In this document: positions 23,746 to 32,198 of the stretch, piece by piece | How positions within the stretch are numbered: the stretch's first letter is position 1 | Layout: every line of letters begins with the position of its first letter | Program-made: the position numbers and the translations under genes | NCBI GenBank assembly: GCA_018268355.1 | Contig: JAFDWR010000004.1 | Location: forward strand, 124,404-188,403 | Direction: 5' to 3' | From: Armatimonadota bacterium | Lineage (GTDB): Bacteria > Armatimonadota > Fimbriimonadia > Fimbriimonadales > Fimbriimonadaceae | Length of the DNA stretch: 64,000 nucleotides | The notes under the pieces: generated by a model | What the model saw: only the letters and a program-made list of their open reading frames with translations | What the model was told of the DNA's origin: nothing | Database searches by the model: none

Positions 23746-26700
23746 CTAAAACCTAAATCCGTACTCAAAACTAATTCGGATCGGATGGTCTTGGTCGGCA
23801 CCAAAGACGATGCCGAATCGGCCGAATCGGCGAGGCCGATAGGCTAGTTCAAGCTCCCACAGCTGGCGCACACCCGGGAGCGGGTTCGTCAGCTCGCGGC
23901 GACCGTAGAGCGTGAAATCGGGACCCAGGCTCTTCGTGAAGCTCACCGCGCTGCTCGCGCCGAGGCCGAATTCGACGATGAGCGAATCGAGGCCGAGCGA
24001 GTTGCCCAGCTTGTTCGTGATCGGGTTCAAGAGGCTGGGGGCGGCGAGACCGAGGAAGGCATCGCGGAGGCGCTGTTGGGTCAGGCCGCCGCCGCTCAGG
24101 ATGCCGCTGAGAGCCTGGATTTGGTCGGCCTGGCCGAGAAGGCCGAGGATGCGCTGGCGGTCGAGGTCGGGCGGATTGGCGGTCGCGTCGAGGAAGAGTC
24201 CCTTCGCGTCGAGCATGTCGCCTTTGATCGTGAGGTTGATGTTGTAACCCTGGACGCGGCCAGTCGGCGCGAGGGTGAAGAGGCGGGTTCGGCCCACGAG
24301 ATCAACGTCGAGGCTTGCCGCTTGAGTGACGCCGGGGGCAGGGGCATAGCGGGCCCGCACGGTGCCATCGCGCTCCAGCCGAATGTCGGCGGCCTGGAGC
24401 CGGAAGCTGCCACGATCCACCTTCATCTCCGAGTTCACCACCGGCTCGTTCAGGTTGCCGCCAATGCGAGCGAATCCGTTCAGGTTCAGATTCAGCAGCG
24501 CGCTACGAACGTTGAAGGGGTCGTCGGTATTGACCGTGATGTTGAACTTTGGCGCAATCGCAAACTGGGTGGATTCGCCCGGAGGTGCTTCCTTGGTCGG
24601 CAGGCTCAGCTTGCCTCCCCGAAGGAGCAGCGTGCCTCCGATTTCCGGCGTGCGAAGCACCCCACCAAAGGCGAGCCGGCCGTCGATCGTGCCTGCCGCG
24701 CGGCCTTCGCCGGGCAGAGCCTCATCGAGCACCAGGCTATTCATTTGGAGATAGCCATCAAGGTTGACCTTGTACAAATCGTCGGTCGAATCGCTTCGGA
24801 AGAAGTCGCGCAGGCCCCTCAGGGTCGGGGCGAAGAGGGCGATACGACCTTCCACGCTGCCGCCCTGCGCGCTCTGGGCTCGGAGGTCGAGGAAGGGGTC
24901 CTTGCCTTCCTTGCCGCCGTTTAGCCCAAGGTTCAAAGCGACGTTGTTGAACTGGCGGGGTGACTTGGCAAAGGCGAGCACCTTCGCGTCAAGCCTGATG
25001 CCGTCGCCGACAAACCGCAGATCATCCAGGGGGCCGCCGATGCCGAGGTCGACGCTGAGGGCGCCGTCGCTCTTCGTCGGGTCGAGGCCGCTGATGAGGC
25101 CCTCTAGTTCCTTCACCGACTTCTTAAACTGGATCTTCGCGAGGAGGTTGGCGTCGGAGGGGATCTCGAACGGATAGATCAGCGGGACCTGGATCGTCGC
25201 CGCCGATTCAACGCCGCGGTACGCGATTCGACCTTGGGCGGTGAGCCCGCCGTGATATCCGGTCGCCGTCTTCACCGATTGCCGTAGGTTGATTTCGTCG
25301 AAGATGATGCGGAGCTCGGGGACCCGGGTGACGGTGCCGTCTGCGCCGATGAGGCCGAAGTACGACTCTTCATCCTTGGCGTCGCTGGTCGCGGTGTCGA
25401 GCGAGGCGCGCAGGGTTGGGCTCTTCGTCGGACCCTCGGCAAGGAATGAGAAGTTGCCGATCTTGCCCGCCACGCGGGCAAAGGGCTCGTAATACGCGCC
25501 GATCAGGTTCAGCCGGAAGTTGCTAAGGTCGCCGCTGATCGCGAGGTCGCCATTGAGGTCGACCTTGCCTGAGGCGCCGAGAACGCCCTGAGTCGAATCC
25601 CACTTCAGGTCAATTCCGTCGATCAGCGAACCCTTCTTTTCCGCCTTCACGCGGAGGGTGCCGCCCTCGCGACCGTTCAGTGCGAGCTTCTCGATTTCGC
25701 CGACCGAAACCTGCCAATCGGGGTCGGAGAGGCTTCCGCTCACCCGCGCGCTGAGGTTGAGTTCGCCGTTCGTGTCGTTCAGGATGCGATTGAGGTCGGG
25801 GTTGGAGGACTTCAGCAGCGGCCCTGCAGCGTGGAAGAGGTCGCTAAGCGGCGTCTTCGCGGTGGTGATGTCGGCGGAGATCGTCTTCGCCTTCCAATCG
25901 AGGATCAGGTTGTCGATCAGCTCGTAGCGGTCGACGTTTCCGATCTGGGCATAGCCGGTGACCTTGGTGTCTCTCACCCGAAGGTCGATGCCGCCCGAGC
26001 CGAACTCGATGCCGTTCAGACGGAGGCGATCCACCGCGCCCGCGAACTCGCCCTTCCAGTCGCCGGGTTTGGTCGAGCGCCACTTTCCGGTGCCGTTGAG
26101 CAATCCCTTAAGGTCGCCGCTCTCGGCGGGAATCGCAGCCACATCGCCGATCTGGAGTTCGTTGAACTTCGCTTCGGCAAGGCCCTGGCCGGTCTTGAAA
26201 TCGTAGGTCGCGGTCGCAGTGGCGTTCCCGCCAAACGCGGTGGCGAGGACATCGTTGACAATCAGTTTTGTGCCGTTTAGTTGTACTTTTCCGGTGACGC
26301 TGTCCACCATTCGACCCTCGAAGATGAGGTTCTTGGCGTCGAATTCACCCTGGACCAGAGGCTTGTCGAGGGTTCCGCTGATCGAGAGTTTCGGCACGTT
26401 GATCAGAGCCAATAGCTCGCTCGTGGGGTCAATCGTGCTTGGAAGGATGTTCTTGGCGGAAAGCTCGCCCTCAAGCCGCTTGTTCTTCAGGTTCAGCGCG
26501 AGGTTGCCCTCGAGCACGCTCGGCCCGCGCACCGCGCGCAAGTTGGACAGCCGCACCGAGTTCAAATCGGCGGTGAGGTCGGCGGTGGAGAACGGAAGCT
26601 TGTAGTCGTCATAGGCGACGTTGTACGCCTCGATCTGGCCCGACAGCTTGGCCGACTTTGCGGTGCCGGTGAGCTTGCCGTGGAACGTGCCTTCGCCGCT

Positions 26701-28305
26701 TGCGTTCTCGACAAACGGTGCCAGCGCGAGTCGGTTGCCCTCCACGTCCAGGTTCAAACCCGAGGGGCCGCTGCTCGCCTCACCCTTGGCATAAAGGTCG
26801 CCCGAGTTGGTCCGCCAAATCGCGCGTTGCAGGTCGAGCTTGTTGTCGCCAAACTTGCCGGCGACCGCGAAGGGCCCCTTCAAGAGGTCGGAGTACTGGG
26901 CGCGACCCGTGGCTTGGAACTGGGCAACCGGCCGCTTGGCCGTCCCCGAAAACGAGAGCGCGACCTTGGCTTGTCCCGAAACCTTGTCCGCGCCGAACCG
27001 CTTCGCGAGGCGGTCGAGCCGGACGTTGCCCGCCTGGAGGCCGCCTTCGAACCGGACGGGCTTGAGACCAATCCGCATCGCGCCCCGCGCGGGCTGGCCT
27101 TCCCAAGTTGCCTTGAACCGGGCTAGGAGCACTGACTTGGGGTCGAGGCCGAGATCGACGCGCACGTTCTGGAGGGTTTCGCCATAGGCCTTCGCGCGGT
27201 CAGCCGAGGCGGGACCCTGGAGGTACCAGCCGGTGCGGTCATAGGCAACCGAGCCGACATAGCGCACTCGGTTCAGGTCGACGTCGCGCGGGAGGACACC
27301 GCGAAGCCACTTCGGCACCTGGGACCAGGTCGGAGCGCCCGCATTGAGGTTGCCGGCCAGGACGAACTTCTTGCCCCACATTGCGCCGCCCCGGAACGAG
27401 CCCGAAAGGCCGGGGAGCTTGGCCTCGAGTGAGCCCCGTGCGCCGGAATCGGTGAGGAGTCCAGCGAACTTCGCGCGGTCGATCGCGAACTCGTCGAACT
27501 TGACGTCTTCGCCCAGGACCTTCGTATTGGTCACAAATTCGGGCGGGTGAATCCGGTCCCAGTTCAGCGTGAACGGACCATCGAACGAGAGCCGCTTGGC
27601 GGAAATGCGCTTCAGCTCGGGGATGCGGCGACCCTCGGCGGTTTTCCGGATCGAAGGCAGCGCGGGACCTATGTCGAGATTGCGCGCGGTGCCTTCCGCA
27701 AAGATCGTCCCCTCGGGCGACACCTGGACCTTGGCATTCAGCCCACCGAGACCCTTAAACGTGCCGTCGATGATGGCGGTGAACTCGTCGCCGATGCCAT
27801 CGAGCCGCAGCTTCTCAAAACTTGCATCCTGGAACCAGCCCGGATCTTCGAACACGATCTTCGAGCGGTCGAGCTTCACCGAATAGGGCACCGGCGTCTT
27901 CAGCCCCTCCGACTTCGGCAAGTAGGATTGGAATTCGAACGTGCCGAGGCCATCGCGCCGGATCGTCAGGGTGGCGTCGCTCGCGATCACGCCGATCGGG
28001 CCGTCCGATTCGCGGTTGAGTTTGAGCCCCGTCGCCTCGATTCGCCCCGCCTTAAACAGCGAACCCTTTGGGCCGACCACGTGGGGCGCGGTCGCCGTGA
28101 GGGTGCCCGTGCGCCACTCGTACGAGAACGACTTGGCATAGAGCCGGATCTCGCCGCCCTGGGTCGGGACCTTCACCAAGATCGGCACCCCCGGCGAGGT
28201 GAGCATGTTGAGGCAGTTCAGCAGGTAGGCAAGGCCCCACCCTGCGATCAGAAAGACCGGAAGGATGAACGTTGCCGTTCGCAGGAACCTGGACCAACCC
28301 AGCAT
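23746..28305 (-). CDS. tamB: TamB-like translocation/assembly protein (AsmA-like)
   Basis: This 1519-aa protein has one N-terminal membrane anchor (about residues 8-32) and then a very long repetitive beta-rich body. It ends in a C-terminal DUF490/TamB domain, recognisable from G-R-V-Q-G-Y-N-I-N-L-T-I-K-G-D and the final strands Y-G-R-R-E-L and I-S-F-E-Y-G-F-R-F. TamB proteins bridge the periplasm and work with an Omp85 partner in barrel insertion or carry phospholipid to the outer membrane. Here the only Omp85 gene nearby is bamA, directly downstream, and no separate tamA is seen. The protein is long compared with E. coli TamB (1259). Confidence 0.9.
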   Translation of the reverse strand: MLGWSRFLRTATFILPVFLIAGWGLAYLLNCLNMLTSPGVPILVKVPTQGGEIRLYAKSFSYEWRTGTLTATAPHVVGPKGSLFKAGRIEATGLKLNRESDGPIGVIASDATLTIRRDGLGTFEFQSYLPKSEGLKTPVPYSVKLDRSKIVFEDPGWFQDASFEKLRLDGIGDEFTAIIDGTFKGLGGLNAKVQVSPEGTIFAEGTARNLDIGPALPSIRKTAEGRRIPELKRISAKRLSFDGPFTLNWDRIHPPEFVTNTKVLGEDVKFDEFAIDRAKFAGLLTDSGARGSLEAKLPGLSGSFRGGAMWGKKFVLAGNLNAGAPTWSQVPKWLRGVLPRDVDLNRVRYVGSVAYDRTGWYLQGPASADRAKAYGETLQNVRVDLGLDPKSVLLARFKATWEGQPARGAMRIGLKPVRFEGGLQAGNVRLDRLAKRFGADKVSGQAKVALSFSGTAKRPVAQFQATGRAQYSDLLKGPFAVAGKFGDNKLDLQRAIWRTNSGDLYAKGEASSGPSGLNLDVEGNRLALAPFVENASGEGTFHGKLTGTAKSAKLSGQIEAYNVAYDDYKLPFSTADLTADLNSVRLSNLRAVRGPSVLEGNLALNLKNKRLEGELSAKNILPSTIDPTSELLALINVPKLSISGTLDKPLVQGEFDAKNLIFEGRMVDSVTGKVQLNGTKLIVNDVLATAFGGNATATATYDFKTGQGLAEAKFNELQIGDVAAIPAESGDLKGLLNGTGKWRSTKPGDWKGEFAGAVDRLRLNGIEFGSGGIDLRVRDTKVTGYAQIGNVDRYELIDNLILDWKAKTISADITTAKTPLSDLFHAAGPLLKSSNPDLNRILNDTNGELNLSARVSGSLSDPDWQVSVGEIEKLALNGREGGTLRVKAEKKGSLIDGIDLKWDSTQGVLGASGKVDLNGDLAISGDLSNFRLNLIGAYYEPFARVAGKIGNFSFLAEGPTKSPTLRASLDTATSDAKDEESYFGLIGADGTVTRVPELRIIFDEINLRQSVKTATGYHGGLTAQGRIAYRGVESAATIQVPLIYPFEIPSDANLLAKIQFKKSVKELEGLISGLDPTKSDGALSVDLGIGGPLDDLRFVGDGIRLDAKVLAFAKSPRQFNNVALNLGLNGGKEGKDPFLDLRAQSAQGGSVEGRIALFAPTLRGLRDFFRSDSTDDLYKVNLDGYLQMNSLVLDEALPGEGRAAGTIDGRLAFGGVLRTPEIGGTLLLRGGKLSLPTKEAPPGESTQFAIAPKFNITVNTDDPFNVRSALLNLNLNGFARIGGNLNEPVVNSEMKVDRGSFRLQAADIRLERDGTVRARYAPAPGVTQAASLDVDLVGRTRLFTLAPTGRVQGYNINLTIKGDMLDAKGLFLDATANPPDLDRQRILGLLGQADQIQALSGILSGGGLTQQRLRDAFLGLAAPSLLNPITNKLGNSLGLDSLIVEFGLGASSAVSFTKSLGPDFTLYGRRELTNPLPGVRQLWELELAYRPRRFGRFGIVFGADQDHPIRISFEYGFRF

Positions 28306-28345
28306 GAGCGATTCTTAGGCGAGCGGCGAGCGAGAGGGTCGGAGC

Positions 28346-29239
28346 TTAGACGCCTGCCGTTTCCATTTCGGCGAGACGTTCGGCCATGACCTTCTTGCTG
28401 AACTCGATCGCATTATAAGACGACCGAATGAAGGGTCCGGAAGCCACAAATGCAAAACCGAGCTCTTCGCCAATCGCCTCGTACTCTTTGAAGACGTCGG
28501 GATGGATGTATTCCGTCACCGGGAGATGCTTCATCGTGGGGCGGAGGTATTGGCCGATCGTCACCGCTTCGACGCCGTATTCGCGAAGGTCCTTGAGCGT
28601 CTTGATGACCTCGTCCTTCGTTTCGCCGAGGCCGAGCATGATGCCCGACTTGGTGTGGATCGTTGGATCGAGCTCCTTGACCAAGCGCAGCAGCTCCAGC
28701 GTGCGCGAGTAGCGCGCCTGGGGCCGAACGATGGTGTGGAGTCGCTCGATGGTTTCGATGTTGTGGTTGTAGATATCGGGTCGGGCGTTGCAGACGATCT
28801 CGATGCACTCTCGCTTGCCCTTAAAGTCGGGGGTGAGCACTTCGATGATGGTGAGCGGGTTGGCCTTTCGGATCGCCTCGATGGTGCGGGCGAATTGGCC
28901 TGCGCCTTCGTCCTTGAGGTCGTCGCGGGCGACGCTGGTGACGACGACGTGCTTGAGTCCGAGGTCGGTGCTGACCTGGGCGACGTTGGCGGGCTCGTGG
29001 GGGTCGATGTTTTCGCCCCGTCCGACCTTGATCGCGCAGAAGCCGCAGCTTCGGGTGCAGGTGTCGCCGAGGATCATGAAGGTCGCTGTCTTCTTCGACC
29101 AGCACTCGGGGAGGTTCGGGCAGCGAGCGCTCTCACAAACGGTGTGGAGGTTCTTTTCTCGCATCATCGACTCAACGACTTTGATCGTGTCGGGCTTGGG
29201 GAGTCGGATGGTAAGCCAGTCTGGAAGGCGCTGATTCAT
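28346..29239 (-). CDS. lipA: Lipoyl synthase
   Basis: This radical SAM enzyme inserts two sulfurs into octanoyl groups on lipoyl domains. The auxiliary cluster cysteines are Cys35, Cys40 and Cys46 (C-E-S-A-R-C-P-N-L-P-E-C). The radical SAM cysteines are Cys61, Cys65 and Cys68 (C-T-R-S-C-G-F-C). The conserved R-S-S-Y near the C-terminus supplies the serine ligand to the auxiliary cluster. Length (297 aa) is typical. It precedes tamB with a 40-bp gap; whether they share a transcript is unclear. No lipB lies nearby. Confidence 0.95.
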   Translation of the reverse strand: MNQRLPDWLTIRLPKPDTIKVVESMMREKNLHTVCESARCPNLPECWSKKTATFMILGDTCTRSCGFCAIKVGRGENIDPHEPANVAQVSTDLGLKHVVVTSVARDDLKDEGAGQFARTIEAIRKANPLTIIEVLTPDFKGKRECIEIVCNARPDIYNHNIETIERLHTIVRPQARYSRTLELLRLVKELDPTIHTKSGIMLGLGETKDEVIKTLKDLREYGVEAVTIGQYLRPTMKHLPVTEYIHPDVFKEYEAIGEELGFAFVASGPFIRSSYNAIEFSKKVMAERLAEMETAGV

Positions 29240-29258
29240 GCTGTGCTCGTTGGTGGGG

Positions 29259-29264
29259 AGTATA
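29259..29264 (-). promoter_or_regulatory. -10 element (TATACT) before lipA
   Basis: It lies 19 bp upstream of the lipA ATG, with no clear -35 at 17 bp. Confidence 0.4.
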
Positions 29265-29308
29265 CCGGCCCCCTCCTTCTACGCCTCCTGGTAACTGTTT
29301 TGGGGCAC

Positions 29309-29352
29309 CTGTCCCCGCGTTAGTCAGTGTGCAGAGGCGTGCTATGGGGCAG
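29309..29352 (-). repeat. 44-bp intergenic unit, copy 5
   Basis: On the plus strand it starts CTGTCCCCGCG and ends GCGTGCTATGGGGCAG; same 44-bp length as the tandem copies near 16.5 kb. Confidence 0.75.
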
Positions 29353-29394
29353 GTGGCGTCTAATTCTGCTCATGTCCGCCCGCGCCCGCCCGGG

Positions 29395-29438
29395 CTGTCC
29401 CCAAGTTTCTGGGATCGACAAAACTTTCTATGGGGCAG
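29395..29438 (-). repeat. 44-bp intergenic unit, copy 6
   Basis: On the plus strand it starts CTGTCCCC and ends CTATGGGGCAG; the middle is diverged. Confidence 0.65.
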
Positions 29439-29457
29439 GCGGTCCGTAGGCAACGAA

Positions 29458-29494
29458 GCCACACCCTCACCTCGCTTCGCTCGGCTCCGCCCGG
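29458..29494 (-). repeat. GC-rich module with variable hairpin, copy 2
   Basis: Inverted copy of the module at 16449-16487. The flanks are conserved; the centre is replaced by a GAGCGAAGCGAG sequence. Confidence 0.6.
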
Positions 29495-29542
29495 GCGCGG
29501 GCCCCGCATTGATGATTAGTCCTGTATGCTGGTCGCATCACC

Positions 29543-30793
29543 ATGACTTTCGGTAGTTTGCTCCTTGCCTTCGCCCTTACCCAGCAACCTCCGGCGTATG
29601 ACATCTGGATTTCAGATCCATCCACCGTGAAGGATGAGCTCACGCTCGAAGACCTTTCGAGGGGCTGGGGCCCTCGCTTCATCCGCGCCGTCACCGACAA
29701 GGGGGAAATTTTCTGTGCAAAGCCGCCTGGCTACTGGTCGGCGAAGCAGTTTCGAGCCATTCCGGATCGAACCCCAGAGCAAGCTCTCAATGAGACATCC
29801 AACCGAATAACGTTCTCGTTGCCAAATGGTGGTGTGACCTACGGTGGGCACATCTTGTTAAACAACCTTCTCCATGGAGTGGATGGTCCCCATAACAGTT
29901 ACCAGGGCGGGATTCTTTGGTCGGGCCGTGCAGTGCCGTTCAAAGACAAGTGTTATATCACCGCCTATTCTCAGGGCATGAAATTCGCGGGTGTTTTGGG
30001 CAATCTGGACATGTACAAGCAGATCCCCGAGATGATGGCCGATATGCTCATCCTTGGCGAGCTTGGTACTCCTTGTCGCATCGTCAATGGGCGGGCCAAG
30101 GTTCTTCCCATCCCAAGCTCGATGTATCCCTGGCAAGTCATTCCTCGGGCCATCAATGATCGGGGCGACATCATCGCCACCGCACCTGATCCAACCATCT
30201 TCAACCGCAAGGCGCCGCGCTTGAATACTGGAAACGTTACAATGATCTCGGGTGGCTATGGTCCCGGCTACTTCGATCCGACGACGCATCAGTGGGTCAG
30301 CGCCTGTCAGAGCATCGTTTGGAACGCGAAGAATCGGTATTTCACCACGCGTTCGCGATTCAATCTGAAGGGTTCTGTGGTCAGATTCGATTGCTTTCTA
30401 GGCTCCGGTGGCTACGGCGGAGCAGTGATTGATCGAGCGGGACGAACTCGGGCGATTGTCTCGGATGGGCACAAGATTTCGTTCCTCCCCGAGCCGGAGA
30501 ATGCCGAGTACAGCGTGGTGTCGATGGAGATCCCAGGAGGTTACGCTGGCGGCTACCGCCTCAAAGGTGAGTATGCGCCTTACACCGGATGCGTCTGGAT
30601 CGATGGAAAGTTCTATTCGATTCGAGACCTCGTTGATATCGAGAAGGACTGGAAGATCAGCCCCGTCCAGGCGGTAGGAAAGAACGGTGAGCTCGCCGTT
30701 GGACTCTACAGAGAGGTTAAGCAGGAAGACGGTGGTTCCCAAAGTCAAGTCCGCGTCGCGCTACTCACGCCACGGTCGATCAAGCGGCCTTGA
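29543..30793 (+). CDS. Exported protein of unknown function with HAF-like motifs
   Basis: A short hydrophobic N-terminus (M-T-F-G-S-L-L-L-A-F-A-L) looks like a signal peptide. Phrases such as A-I-N-D-R-G-D-I-I-A, A-V-G-K-N-G-E-L-A-V-G and A-V-I-D-R-A-G-R-T-R-A-I-V recur through the protein. They resemble the short beta-motifs of HAF-type extracellular repeat proteins (A-I-N-x-x-G-x-V-V-G). I would not claim a catalytic role. It stands at the left edge of the accessory island, after repeats, and its codon use is visibly less GC-biased than that of the housekeeping genes. Confidence 0.6.
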   Translation: MTFGSLLLAFALTQQPPAYDIWISDPSTVKDELTLEDLSRGWGPRFIRAVTDKGEIFCAKPPGYWSAKQFRAIPDRTPEQALNETSNRITFSLPNGGVTYGGHILLNNLLHGVDGPHNSYQGGILWSGRAVPFKDKCYITAYSQGMKFAGVLGNLDMYKQIPEMMADMLILGELGTPCRIVNGRAKVLPIPSSMYPWQVIPRAINDRGDIIATAPDPTIFNRKAPRLNTGNVTMISGGYGPGYFDPTTHQWVSACQSIVWNAKNRYFTTRSRFNLKGSVVRFDCFLGSGGYGGAVIDRAGRTRAIVSDGHKISFLPEPENAEYSVVSMEIPGGYAGGYRLKGEYAPYTGCVWIDGKFYSIRDLVDIEKDWKISPVQAVGKNGELAVGLYREVKQEDGGSQSQVRVALLTPRSIKRP

Positions 30794-30923
30794 TGTGACC
30801 GTTCTGATTGAAGGCAGCTGATTCCGGCCCGGTTCCGGGGACCAGACTTTCGCCTGCGCCTTCACCAGAGATGGAAAGGGACTTCCAAAGGAGTCCCTCG
30901 ACCGCAGGGAGCGGCCGCCAGGG

Positions 30924-30984
30924 CCCCCTGTCTCTGGGCGGAGGAGCGAAGCGACGAGGGCGAGGCGCGGGCGGAGACAGGGGG
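30924..30984 (+). repeat. 61-bp palindrome-ended element, copy B
   Basis: Same ends as copy A, with one mismatch in the right arm (GGAGACAGGGGG). It is followed 24 bp later by a 44-bp unit, the same order as in the other two copies. Confidence 0.85.
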
Positions 30985-31008
30985 CTCATTGGCAGAACCA
31001 GGAGCCGC

Positions 31009-31052
31009 CTGCCCCCACACCACGCTCGCTGCACCGACAAACTCGGCAACAG
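31009..31052 (+). repeat. 44-bp intergenic unit, copy 7
   Basis: Starts CTGCCCCCACACCACGC and ends CGGCAACAG; diverged but the same length. Confidence 0.6.
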
Positions 31053-31248
31053 CGGGCAGAGGCAGGGGGCCGTTGCCGGCAACTTCCATTCGACGCTTTG
31101 CGTTGATACTATCGGTGGTGGTTTGCCGTGCGGACGCCATCGCTGTTCGGGCCGAGAGGGCCTCATGAAAGTTGCCGCGGCGAAGGATTGGTAACTCACG
31201 GTCGATTTCGCTTCTTCGAGGGCGACCGGAAACACTTGGACTTAGCAC

Positions 31249-31623
31249 ATGGCTGTTGCACCACTTCTGATTGCCGGTTCTGCACTCATGTTCCTCGTGC
31301 CAATCCTGTCGGCCCTCCTGTTCCGAAAGGCTGCCCTGAAATTGCTCGAGAAAGCAAGGCCGTTTCACGAGAGTTTGTTCGATGGCGTCCGACCGATCGC
31401 CGACCCGTTTAAGCTTGCGAACAGGTCTGCTTATAATCCCAGTGCTTGTGCGCTTCTATGGAGTCTGCCGGTCGTGCTTCTTGGAGGAGCGGTCGGGCTT
31501 GGGTTACCGCTAAGCAAGGATAGTCTAGGGATCGTGTTTGGATGCTCGATCGCTTCCGTTCTTCCGGTCGTTGTTCTGTTCCACATTTGGGAAAAGCAAG
31601 GTCTGAAGGATGGTGAAGAGTGA
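31249..31623 (+). CDS. Small membrane protein, unknown
   Basis: This 124-aa protein has three hydrophobic segments (about residues 4-24, 66-86 and 93-113) and a charged loop between the first and second. No family is recognised. It overlaps the next gene by 4 nt (GTGA), so the pair is probably translated together. It lies in the accessory island upstream of the Rhs tip gene. Confidence 0.55.
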   Translation: MAVAPLLIAGSALMFLVPILSALLFRKAALKLLEKARPFHESLFDGVRPIADPFKLANRSAYNPSACALLWSLPVVLLGGAVGLGLPLSKDSLGIVFGCSIASVLPVVVLFHIWEKQGLKDGEE

Positions 31624-32159
31624 CCCTTGCTCGAATCGTTGTCGTGGTCGTCGGTATCCTTCTCGCCGTCGCTGGATGCGGCAATGGATCGGCCAAGAAG
31701 GCAACAGAAGCCTCGCCTCAAACAGGGCCGAAGGTGGTTTATGTCGGCAGAGAGGGTGACCTCGACCATTTCGTGTCTTCGGCAGATGTATTCTTTGACT
31801 TGAAGATTGGACAACCGAGAGAACTCCACAAGTGGGAGGTGCGAGATTTGGAAAGCTTCTTGCCATCCGTGGTTGCACGGGACTTTCAGAGGGTTCGAAA
31901 GTCATCCGGCGAATGGAGTGAGCCTCAATGGCGTGTATACGGAGTCAATCGATTCTATGGGGTGATGAGGTTGGAACCAAGATACGAAGTATGGACGGGC
32001 TATCTGGTTGTTCAAAACTACATTTGCGAACTTCAAATGTGCCTGCCGCGTGGCGAGAGCTATCGAAGGGTCCGTCAGTCGATGTTTGACTTCACCGCAG
32101 GTTTACCGAAGACCCTTCCAAAGGAAGTCCTTAGTGCCGGACCAACGCCAAGGAACTAG
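31620..32159 (+). CDS. Lipoprotein, unknown
   Basis: The GTG start at 31620 is coupled to the preceding stop. A hydrophobic signal segment ends in the lipobox V-A-G-C. The mature 160-aa part has alternating charged and aromatic residues (W-T-G-Y-L-V-V-Q-N-Y) suggesting a small beta-domain. No homology is recognised. Its position right before the Rhs fragment is compatible with either an accessory protein or an unrelated passenger. Confidence 0.6.
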   Translation: MTLARIVVVVVGILLAVAGCGNGSAKKATEASPQTGPKVVYVGREGDLDHFVSSADVFFDLKIGQPRELHKWEVRDLESFLPSVVARDFQRVRKSSGEWSEPQWRVYGVNRFYGVMRLEPRYEVWTGYLVVQNYICELQMCLPRGESYRRVRQSMFDFTAGLPKTLPKEVLSAGPTPRN

Positions 32160-32198
32160 TTACTCACGGAAATGTAGTTTGCCTCAGCGAGCATTGAC

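Larger units (their letters stand above)
29240..29542. other. Non-coding intergenic island with repeats
   Basis: This stretch holds the lipA promoter region, two inverted 44-bp units, a GC-rich linker (CGCCCGCGCCCGCCCGGG) and the inverted variable-hairpin module. The last 40 bp before the next gene is less GC-rich. I see no gene. Confidence 0.7.
30794..31248. other. Non-coding intergenic region with repeats
   Basis: These 455 bp contain one 61-bp element and one 44-bp unit. The remaining 200 bp (31053-31248) is of ordinary composition with no supported gene. Open frames across the repeats are not credible. Confidence 0.65.

Noticed and set aside
31128-31412. 94-codon frame overlapping the start of the membrane protein at 31249
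   Set aside because: No signal or family motif, and it overlaps a better-supported gene in another frame.
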